In this document: positions 7,506 through 13,451 of the stretch, one piece after another
Layout of the letters: each line of letters starts with the position of its first letter
Numbering within the stretch: the first letter of the stretch is position 1
NCBI GenBank assembly: GCA_910587535.1
Contig: CAJUKM010000026.1
Location: 1 to 19,957 of the forward strand
Source: an uncultured Bacilli bacterium
Lineage (GTDB): Bacteria > Bacillota_I > Bacilli_A > RF39 > UBA660
Direction: 5' to 3'
DNA: 19,957 nucleotides
Made by a program: the position numbers and the translations under genes
Notes under the pieces: generated by a model
What the model was told of the DNA's origin: nothing
The model's database searches: none
Seen by the model: only the letters and a program-made list of their open reading frames with translations

Positions 7506-7538
7506 AAAAGAGTTGAATTCATCTATTCAACTCTTTTT
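7506..7538. terminator. Bidirectional terminator between hydrogenase and XRE regulator
   Basis: A perfect 12-bp stem, AAAAGAGTTGAA (7506-7517) with TTCAACTCTTTT (7526-7537), has an 8-base loop and ends in T on the plus strand; on the minus strand it ends in TTTT. The last codons of the minus-strand gene (Glu-Lys-Glu-Leu-Asn) are encoded by one arm. Confidence 0.85.
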
Positions 7539-7761
7539 CAGAACAATACATATCCTTTTCATCGACGTTCAGGTTGAACAGTTCTCCAGGTGTGCAGTTC
7601 AAATACTTACAAAAATCCTCTATATATTTAAAAGAAATAGAAGTCGTTTCTCCTCTAATGATCTTATTTAAATTGCGTGAAGTTATGTTCATATTTTGCC
7701 TAAGCCAGTACTTGCTCTTATTGTTTTTCTTGAGCAACTCGACTATGTTCAATTTAACCAT
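7519..7761 (-). CDS. Small XRE-family helix-turn-helix regulator (80 aa)
   Basis: Single-domain Cro/CI-type DNA-binding protein of the short family found widely in low-GC bacteria. The five-helix domain occupies about residues 3-66: helix 1 (VELLKKNNKSKYWLRQNMNI), the helix-turn-helix around 22-37 with recognition helix SRNLNKIIRGE, then SFKYIEDFCKYLNCTPGELFNL, a signature of this group. A ribosome binding site GGTGGA lies upstream of the ATG at 7761. It is divergent from the pilin operon and convergent with the hydrogenase. It may control itself and the pilin operon, because repeats and a palindrome lie in the shared intergenic region. The target is not proven. Confidence 0.88.
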   Translation of the reverse strand: MVKLNIVELLKKNNKSKYWLRQNMNITSRNLNKIIRGETTSISFKYIEDFCKYLNCTPGELFNLNVDEKDMYCSEKELNR

Positions 7762-7778
7762 ATAAATTCCACCGACCC

Positions 7779-7804
7779 TTACAAAAATTGTATAAAAACT
7801 GTAA
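7779..7804. promoter_or_regulatory. Candidate operator: tandem 11-bp repeats within a dyad
   Basis: ACAAAAATTGT (7781-7791) and ATAAAAACTGT (7792-7802) are adjacent and match at 9 of 11 positions, one helical turn apart. The whole is bounded by TTACA and TGTAA. It lies just upstream of the XRE gene, where its promoter should be, so autoregulation is plausible. The AT-richness makes chance similarity possible. Confidence 0.35.
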
Positions 7805-7812
7805 AGCTAATT

Positions 7813-7824
7813 TAAGATATCTTA
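7813..7824. repeat. 12-bp perfect palindrome in the divergent intergenic region
   Basis: TAAGATATCTTA is a perfect palindrome located about 50 bases from the XRE start and about 90 bases before the pilin operon -10. It could be a regulator site; nothing else supports it. Confidence 0.3.
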
Positions 7825-7830
7825 GTTACC

Positions 7831-7853
7831 CCTACATTTTGGTAGGTTTTTTT
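7831..7853 (+). terminator. Short terminator-like hairpin before the pilin promoter
   Basis: CCTAC (7831-7835) pairs with GTAGG (7842-7846) across a 6-base loop and is followed by seven T. The stem is short. It may block read-through towards the pilin operon or act as an attenuator if a promoter lies further upstream. Confidence 0.4.
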
Positions 7854-7909
7854 GCATTTTTTTAAAAAATTATAGAAAATACAACGATATATACTTTTTC
7901 TATCAGATA

Positions 7910-7918
7910 TGTTATAAT
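7910..7918 (+). promoter_or_regulatory. Extended -10 promoter of the pseudopilin operon
   Basis: TGTTATAAT is a perfect extended -10. Transcription would start near 7925, giving an ~20-base leader with the ribosome binding site AGGGTTGG just before the ATG at 7944. No good -35 is visible, as expected for an extended -10. Confidence 0.65.
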
Positions 7919-7943
7919 TGTCGATAGAATAGGGTTGGTATGA

Positions 7944-8876
7944 ATGAAGAAAAACGGTTTCATCGCGACATCTTTAATATATTCTTTTTTCTTAGTTTTT
8001 ATCGCCATAATCGCAACTCTTTTAAACAACTACATAGCTAACAAAACGATATTAGATCGTTATAACGAAAATGCTCAAGAAAACTTAAACAACGATACTT
8101 TTTCTGTAAGATTTCTCGTATCAGGCGCAGAAGTCGGATCGAGTAACAACTACAGTTTGAGACTTACAAACCTTTTATTTGATGCTGAACTGTCAACTAT
8201 CGGTACAGCAGATAGCCCATGGACAAAAGTTGGAACTTTCCAAACGAGTTTTTTTTCATCCACTCCAAAATATTTAAACGTCTCATCTGCTAGCGCTAAC
8301 TCTTATATTTCTACAAATATTCCGACCTCAGAAAATCACAAATATTATATGGGTATTAAAAATCGACAGATTGTCGATACTCCAGTAGAAGTTTCGTTCA
8401 TAACCGGTTGTTCGATATCTACGACGAAAACCGATAGTAATTGGAGATACTACTCAAATATTTGTGTGCCAGAAGTAGTAGACCCAGCAGCAAAGTTTAT
8501 AATAGGAAAGAGTACTTACAACTATACGAACATAGCTTTCAGAGAAGCGATGCTTTTAGATCTAACAGCTAGTTATGGTACTGGTAATGAACCAAATATA
8601 GAATGGCTCGATGAAAACTTAGAATTTTTTACTGGTACTATGAACTATTTAGTAGAGCAGGATATCGAAAGAGGAAGTTCTCTAAAAGTTTCAATTATCG
8701 GTGGAGAAAGACTTAGCATAAATCCAACTATTTCTTGTATCGGAAAAAATAGTAACTGGGTTTCAAATAATGCGACTCTTAAACACGACATATCGACAGG
8801 AAAAAGTGAAAGCTCATTGGAACTTAAAGAAATTTCCGATGATATAGTGTGTACAGTGAGGTGGCAAAATGGCTAA
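7944..8876 (+). CDS. Atypical pseudopilin with adhesin-like domain (310 aa)
   Basis: The N-terminus KKNGFIATSLIYSFF continues into a ~25-residue hydrophobic helix, as in type IV prepilins. Cleavage by a prepilin peptidase would fall after Gly5 and leave Phe at +1. Position +5 is Ser rather than the usual Glu, a feature of some minor (GspK-like) pseudopilins. A linker of about 35 residues is followed by a beta-rich extracellular region. This contains a cysteine pair (Cys156 and Cys174) and the motif DLTASYGTGNEP (206-217) plus an E-W-L-D-E-N turn, which I recognise from modules in phage tail and surface proteins of Bacillota. The last ~60 residues (Cys265...Cys303) look like a small Ig-like domain. 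It is the first gene of a three-gene operon and overlaps the next by 8 bases. An out-of-frame ATG at 7939 is not used. Confidence 0.78.
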   Translation: MKKNGFIATSLIYSFFLVFIAIIATLLNNYIANKTILDRYNENAQENLNNDTFSVRFLVSGAEVGSSNNYSLRLTNLLFDAELSTIGTADSPWTKVGTFQTSFFSSTPKYLNVSSASANSYISTNIPTSENHKYYMGIKNRQIVDTPVEVSFITGCSISTTKTDSNWRYYSNICVPEVVDPAAKFIIGKSTYNYTNIAFREAMLLDLTASYGTGNEPNIEWLDENLEFFTGTMNYLVEQDIERGSSLKVSIIGGERLSINPTISCIGKNSNWVSNNATLKHDISTGKSESSLELKEISDDIVCTVRWQNG

Positions 8877-9405
8877 AAAAAGTAAAGGCTTCGTTCTAAT
8901 GGAAGCGATAGTAGTCATTTCAGTCTTATGTGTAATATTGGTCATCTTGTATGGAGCATATAGTAAACTTCTTATAGATGTAAAGAAAAAATCTTTATAT
9001 GACAACACGGAATACATCTATAAAACGAGTGTCATAAGAAAGTACTTTGAGGAAGACGAAGGCGACGCTCTTAAAGCTATTCTAGAAAGCCTTCCGACTA
9101 GTTCTAACCATATATATATATATTGCAGTGAATCGTTAGATAACAAAAAAAAGTGCGAAAACCCTACACTTTCTGGTCATGAATTGTTCTCGTTTATGAA
9201 CGTAAGAGGAATATATTTTACCGAATGGAATCCAGAAGATGCCAATTTGGAAACGCTAGAGCCTACTACGAAGCGTTACTTTAAAACATTTGACGTAAGA
9301 AACATAGATGATGCTTACAGAATCGTAGTGATGTACACAGATGAAAACGAAGAAAATGGCACGATATATCAGTATGCAACTCTCAGAATAGGAAGTAGAG
9401 GTTGA
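8869..9405 (+). CDS. Pseudopilin with canonical N-terminus (178 aa)
   Basis: Type IV prepilin-like signal: a short basic leader (MAKKSKG) followed by FVLMEAIVVISVL, so the predicted mature protein begins with Phe and has Glu at +5, the residue needed for ordered assembly. The hydrophobic helix runs to about residue 30, then a soluble domain of ~145 residues follows with one Cys pair (Cys85 and Cys95 region). The start overlaps the previous stop by 8 bases and has GAGGTGG (8858-8864) 4 bases before it, a sign of translational coupling. It is probably a structural or minor subunit of a thin pilus-like fibre or a DNA-uptake-type pseudopilus. The assembly ATPase, platform protein and prepilin peptidase are not in this window. 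Confidence 0.82.
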   Translation: MAKKSKGFVLMEAIVVISVLCVILVILYGAYSKLLIDVKKKSLYDNTEYIYKTSVIRKYFEEDEGDALKAILESLPTSSNHIYIYCSESLDNKKKCENPTLSGHELFSFMNVRGIYFTEWNPEDANLETLEPTTKRYFKTFDVRNIDDAYRIVVMYTDENEENGTIYQYATLRIGSRG

Positions 9406-9408
9406 TCT

Positions 9409-11112
9409 ATGAAGCTCAATAAAAAAGGTATGACTTTAATAGAGATCATAGTTTCACTAGCTTTAATCTCAGTCGTTCTAATTTTTTTAATAAATCTTTT
9501 TATTAACATACGTAGAATGTATAATACGAGTAAAGCTAATGCCGACTACGATATGCAAATTGCTAGAATTGTAAAAGCGATAGGGGACGATATCGATAGA
9601 TACGGACTCTACTGCATTGGAGACGTAAGTAGTGGTAGCGAAGGAAACTCATATATTTTAATATTTAATGCAGATAGGACAAATAAAAAAGGTCAACCGA
9701 TAAAAAAAGTCTTATCTCTAAAAGAAGCGACCATAAGAGACTTCGATACAAAGAAAGATAAAACTATAAATATGATAAGTTATGGATACGACATGATTTA
9801 TACAAAAGATATAATCGAACAAGAAAGACTTTCTAAGGTCACTAGTGAAATGCCTATTGACGCGATGTTTGGAGTTCAGGTAGGAGGGTCAGTGATCGAG
9901 AGCCGTTATGAAGATATAGATAAGAATAGGCAAGCCGTGGAGTTAAGCATTCCGATTTTAACGAATAGCGGAACAGATTATAGTGTCAATGTTTACGGGA
10001 TAGCTAGTAAGACAACCACAGCTAAATGTTCTAAATCGGAAATAGAATCACCGACGATGTCGACTGACCCAGAAGGACCTCCTGATCCTATAGATCCAGA
10101 AGAGCCTCCGATAACTCCACCTGAGTCAAATATTATAGAGAACATTAAAAACTCTGCTAAAACAGGTAATCCCAACTTTGCAGAACCTGCAACGACAGAC
10201 GAAGGCGTGTATACCTTGATGGACGACTATGGAACAAGTTATTACTATCGCGGTGCGGTAACAAACAACTACGTCAAATTCGCAGGCTTCTACTGGAGAA
10301 TCATCAGAATAAACGGAGACGGAAGTCTAAGGATCATATACGATGGAACACAAGGATATGCGAATGGAACGAGTGATACAGGAAGACTAGCATATACAAG
10401 TAAAGCGTTCAATGCACAGTATAATGATGCAAAGTATGTAGGTTGGATGTATGGAGGAGCGCAAGGAACGGCAAGTACATCAAAAGCTCAGGCCCAAACG
10501 AATACGACAAGTTCAGACTTAAAGACGTTAGTAGATTCGTGGTATAAGACAAATATAGTAGATAAGAATTTAGGAGACAAGGTAGCAGATGTAGTATTTT
10601 GTAATGATAGAACAATACCAGGGAGTGCTGAAACAGGATATTTATCTGATACAGGCTTAGGATATGGGTATAATAGAACAGCGTACGGAGCAACAGCAAG
10701 AGTAGGAGGACCATGGCAGACAACTGTAACTCAACCAAGGTTCACGTGTCCACAAAAGAATGACGCATTTACAGTGAGTGATGAAACTAAAGGAAACGGG
10801 GACTTGACATATCCAGTAGGTTTGATTACGGCAGATGAAATAGTCGCAGCTGGAAATGGAAAGTGTAATACATCAAACTCAAGTTATTACCTATACAAGG
10901 GATCAGTGTACTGGTCGCTCTCGCCTTCTTATTTTAATGGTAGTGATGCTCTTGTGTTCTATGAGAGCACCGTAGGCTCGCTCTACAATACTTATGTCAA
11001 CTACAGCGGTGCGGTCGCTCCGGTTATAAATTTAAAAGCTGAATATGCTATTACATTAAAAGGTACAGGAACTATTTCGGATCCATATCGTGAATCCGGA
11101 GTAACGCCATAA
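9409..11112 (+). CDS. Pseudopilin fused to a large lectin-like surface domain (567 aa)
   Basis: The leader MKLNKKG precedes MTLIEIIVSLALI, a textbook prepilin cleavage and methylation site with Glu at +5. A pilin-like part reaches to about residue 215. It is followed by a Pro/Glu-rich hinge (about 219-242) and a ~320-residue domain (about 244-567) with F-A-G-F-Y-W-R-I-I-R near 292-300, W-S-L-S-P at 502-506 and G-A-V-A-P-V-I-N-L-K at 534-543. These are hallmarks of DUF6273/formylglycine-enzyme-like or C-type-lectin-like surface domains. Pseudopilins are usually 120-250 residues, so this is a tip-adhesin architecture. The GC content of the C-terminal domain is higher (about 41% over 10201-10920) than in the N-terminal part (about 34%), and a short segment near the end is adenine-poor. 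It starts 3 bases after the previous stop and has its own terminator. Confidence 0.82.
   Translation: MKLNKKGMTLIEIIVSLALISVVLIFLINLFINIRRMYNTSKANADYDMQIARIVKAIGDDIDRYGLYCIGDVSSGSEGNSYILIFNADRTNKKGQPIKKVLSLKEATIRDFDTKKDKTINMISYGYDMIYTKDIIEQERLSKVTSEMPIDAMFGVQVGGSVIESRYEDIDKNRQAVELSIPILTNSGTDYSVNVYGIASKTTTAKCSKSEIESPTMSTDPEGPPDPIDPEEPPITPPESNIIENIKNSAKTGNPNFAEPATTDEGVYTLMDDYGTSYYYRGAVTNNYVKFAGFYWRIIRINGDGSLRIIYDGTQGYANGTSDTGRLAYTSKAFNAQYNDAKYVGWMYGGAQGTASTSKAQAQTNTTSSDLKTLVDSWYKTNIVDKNLGDKVADVVFCNDRTIPGSAETGYLSDTGLGYGYNRTAYGATARVGGPWQTTVTQPRFTCPQKNDAFTVSDETKGNGDLTYPVGLITADEIVAAGNGKCNTSNSSYYLYKGSVYWSLSPSYFNGSDALVFYESTVGSLYNTYVNYSGAVAPVINLKAEYAITLKGTGTISDPYRESGVTP
10909..11025 (+). other. Adenine-depleted, GC-rich segment: candidate variable repeat
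   Basis: Within the C-terminal domain of the third pseudopilin the base composition changes abruptly. I count 19 A and 47 G+C in 10921-11020, against 36 A in the preceding 10801-10900. The segment ends with the very GC-rich block GCGGTGCGGTCGCTCCGG (11006-11025 region) and then returns to AT-rich sequence. It encodes residues 501-539, from YWSLSP to APV, which in lectin-like DGR target proteins is the ligand-binding variable part. Adenine loss plus a GC-rich 3' end is what adenine-directed mutagenic retrohoming would leave. No template repeat or reverse transcriptase is in the window; a recent recombination cassette is the main alternative. Confidence 0.4.
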
Positions 11113-11115
11113 AAG

Positions 11116-11146
11116 CAGTAGATAAAAGAACATCTACTGTTTTTTT
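11116..11146 (+). terminator. Intrinsic terminator of the pseudopilin operon
   Basis: CAGTAGAT (11116-11123) pairs perfectly with ATCTACTG (11132-11139), with an 8-base loop and seven T following (11140-11146). Confidence 0.88.
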
Positions 11147-11177
11147 GTGATATTTGTGTGAAAAGTTAATACCTTTA

Positions 11178-11206
11178 TTGACATAAAAAATTCAAAGTAA
11201 TATACT
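11178..11206 (+). promoter_or_regulatory. Strong sigma-A-type promoter of the efflux operon
   Basis: TTGACA (11178-11183), a 17-base spacer and TATACT (11201-11206) give the best promoter in the window. The expected start of transcription is near 11213, directly upstream of the inverted repeat at 11220-11237. Confidence 0.88.
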
Positions 11207-11219
11207 GGAAAATGTCCGA

Positions 11220-11237
11220 TAGTTAGTACCCTAACTA
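11220..11237. promoter_or_regulatory. MarR-type operator
   Basis: TAGTTAG (11220-11226) and CTAACTA (11231-11237) form a perfect inverted repeat with a 4-base centre (TACC). It lies just downstream of the promoter and before the MarR gene, so bound repressor would block transcription. The size and symmetry fit MarR dimers, and autoregulation is the usual arrangement. Confidence 0.72.
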
Positions 11238-11251
11238 AAAAGGAGAAAGTC

Positions 11252-11686
11252 ATGAAAAGGTATCCTTTAAAAGAAATAAAAAGTCTCATAAACAAGATTG
11301 CTAAAGAACATATAATAGAATGTTATATGAATAAAGATTTAAACTATAATCAACTTCTAATTCTAAAATATTTATTTGAACACGAAAAAGAAGAAGTTCA
11401 TCAAAAAGATTTTGAAAGAATTTTAAACGTTCGTAAATCTACGGTCTCAGGTATTCTAGATACGATGGAAAAGAATAAAATCATTAATAGAGTCTCATCT
11501 TCTATTGATACTAGAGGCAAAATTGTAAAACTTTCATCTAGTTCAAAAAAACATAAAAACGAATTTTTAAAATCGTTAGATAAAATAGAAGATAAACTCA
11601 CAGAAGGAATTGAAAAAGAAAAATTAGATACCTTTTTTGAAGTCATCGCCAAGATGAAAAATAATATAAAGAAAGAAGGAAAATAA
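11252..11686 (+). CDS. MarR-family transcriptional repressor
   Basis: The 144-residue length is typical. A winged helix-turn-helix spans about residues 30-95: LNYNQLLILKYLFEHE leads into the scaffold helix, then the recognition helix RKSTVSGILDTMEK (61-74) and the wing N-R-V-S-S-S-I-D-T-R-G-K (79-90), whose D-x-R-(G/A)-K pattern is diagnostic of the family. Terminal helices form the dimer interface. It is the first gene of the operon, preceded by AGGAG 6 bases before the ATG, with one base between its stop and the exporter gene. It most likely represses the operon by binding the inverted repeat at 11220-11237 and releases it on sensing a toxic ligand; the ligand is unknown. Confidence 0.93.
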   Translation: MKRYPLKEIKSLINKIAKEHIIECYMNKDLNYNQLLILKYLFEHEKEEVHQKDFERILNVRKSTVSGILDTMEKNKIINRVSSSIDTRGKIVKLSSSSKKHKNEFLKSLDKIEDKLTEGIEKEKLDTFFEVIAKMKNNIKKEGK

Positions 11687-11687
11687 A

Positions 11688-13451
11688 ATGTTAAAAATGT
11701 TTAAAAATCTCAAGAAAAAAGAAATTATATTTTTTCTTATCAGTATAGCATTTATAGTCTTACAAGTCTTTCTAGACTTAAAGATTCCAGACTACATGCA
11801 AGAGATTACGAGATTAGTACAGACTGAAGGTTCAGAGATAAACGATATCCTTCGCGAAGGTGGATTTATGATGCTTTGTGCATTTGGAAGTCTTGTTGGA
11901 GCCGTTATAACGGGCTACTGTGCTTCGTTCATAGGGACATCTTTCGAAAAGAATTTGCGAAGTAAAATATTTAGAAAAGTCGAATCTTTCGGAATGGAAG
12001 AGATTAAAAACTTTTCTACTAGTAGTCTAATTACTAGAAGTACAAACGACATCACACAGGTTAAAATGTTCGTAGTTATGGCTATTCAAATGCTCATAAA
12101 AGCTCCGATTATGGCCACCGTTGCGATAAGTAAGATAGCCAATAAAGGTTGGGAGTTCTCACTCATAACTGCAATAGGAGTATTGATCGTATTAGTCATG
12201 ATCATCGCTCTAGTTTTGATAGTACTTCCTAAATTTAAAAAAGTTCAAACTTTGACTGATAACTTAAATAGAATAACGAGAGAAAACTTAACCGGAATTA
12301 GAGTAGTAAGAGCTTATAATGCTGAGGAATATCAACTGGATAAATTTGAAAAAGCAAACGATGAACTTACTAGAACACATCTATTCACCCAAAATGCTAT
12401 GGCAATCATGAGTCCAGTAATGAGCACCATCATGTCGGCTTTATCGCTGGCAATATATTGGGTAGGAGCTTATTTAATTAACGAAGCTTCGATGTTAGAG
12501 AAGATGAACATATTTGGAGATATGGTTACGTTCTCTTCCTATGCCGTACAAGTGATCATGTCTTTCATAATGTTGGTGTTATTGTTTGTAATTTACCCAA
12601 GAGCAAGTGTCTCTGCCAAAAGAATAAATGAGGTTCTAGATACAGAACCTAAAATCGAAGAAGGCGACATCGACAATGATACGACAGGTATCAAGGGGAA
12701 AATAGAGTTTAAAAATGTATCTTTCAAATATCCTGATGCTGAAGAATACATCTTAAAAGATATCGATCTAAATATCGAACGAGGAGAAACAGTAGCCTTC
12801 ATTGGTTCGACTGGGTCTGGTAAATCGACTCTCATAAATTTAATTCCGAGATTCTACGATGTGACAGATGGTGAAATCCTAGTAGACGGAATAGATATAA
12901 GAAAGATGAAAAAAGACTTCTTGAACGATAAGATAGGCTACATTTCTCAAAAAGCGATAATGTTTAAAGGTAGCATCGAGAAAAATATAACATTTGGTGA
13001 AGTAAATGGTAAAAAACCAGATCAAAAGAAAGTGGCTGAAAGTATAGAAGTAGCTCAAGCTAAAGAATTCATAGATAAACTGGAAAAAGGAATCGAAACA
13101 GAATTGGCTCAAGGAGGAACGAACATTTCTGGAGGTCAAAAACAGCGTATTTCTATTGCGAGAGCCATCGCACGTACTCCGGAGATCTATATCTTCGATG
13201 ACTCTTTCTCAGCGCTAGATTATAAGACAGATTTCTCTTTGAGAAACGCATTAAAAAAATACACGAAAGATGCAACTATATTGATCGTCGCACAAAGAAT
13301 TGGAACGATAAAAGATGCCGATAAAATTGTAGTTTTAGACAACGGAAAATGTGTCGGAATCGGAAAACATAGTGAACTATTAAAAAAATGTGATGTATAT
13401 AAGGAAATAGCAAGTTCACAGCTTTCGAAGGAGGAATTAGAGAATGCATAA
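11688..13451 (+). CDS. ABC exporter half-transporter with degenerate ATPase site
   Basis: The 587-residue protein has a six-helix membrane domain (about 1-310) followed by an ATPase domain (about 335-587). It has Walker A GSTGSGKST (373-381), Q-loop YISQK (418-422), signature NISGGQKQR (479-487), and Walker B IYIFDDSFSALD (500-511). The catalytic Glu after Walker B is Asp (D505) and the switch His is Gln (Q536, in IVAQR). These are the changes seen in the first member of heterodimeric exporters such as TM287/288, LmrCD and BmrCD, where one nucleotide site is non-hydrolytic. It pairs with the next gene, which overlaps by 8 bases. It probably exports drugs, peptides or lipids across the cytoplasmic membrane; the substrate cannot be read from the sequence. 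Confidence 0.93.
   Translation: MLKMFKNLKKKEIIFFLISIAFIVLQVFLDLKIPDYMQEITRLVQTEGSEINDILREGGFMMLCAFGSLVGAVITGYCASFIGTSFEKNLRSKIFRKVESFGMEEIKNFSTSSLITRSTNDITQVKMFVVMAIQMLIKAPIMATVAISKIANKGWEFSLITAIGVLIVLVMIIALVLIVLPKFKKVQTLTDNLNRITRENLTGIRVVRAYNAEEYQLDKFEKANDELTRTHLFTQNAMAIMSPVMSTIMSALSLAIYWVGAYLINEASMLEKMNIFGDMVTFSSYAVQVIMSFIMLVLLFVIYPRASVSAKRINEVLDTEPKIEEGDIDNDTTGIKGKIEFKNVSFKYPDAEEYILKDIDLNIERGETVAFIGSTGSGKSTLINLIPRFYDVTDGEILVDGIDIRKMKKDFLNDKIGYISQKAIMFKGSIEKNITFGEVNGKKPDQKKVAESIEVAQAKEFIDKLEKGIETELAQGGTNISGGQKQRISIARAIARTPEIYIFDDSFSALDYKTDFSLRNALKKYTKDATILIVAQRIGTIKDADKIVVLDNGKCVGIGKHSELLKKCDVYKEIASSQLSKEELENA

Noticed and set aside
9109..9124. TA dinucleotide run, possible phase-variable microsatellite
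   Set aside because: It is short (about six TA units), lies inside the frame and encodes a plausible Ile-Tyr-Ile-Tyr strand; a two-base slip could matter, but the length is too small to claim.
10409..10738. 109-codon open frame on the minus strand within the adhesin domain
   Set aside because: It is a shadow of the purine-rich plus-strand gene; its Leu/Tyr/His-rich translation has no motif and no ribosome binding site context.
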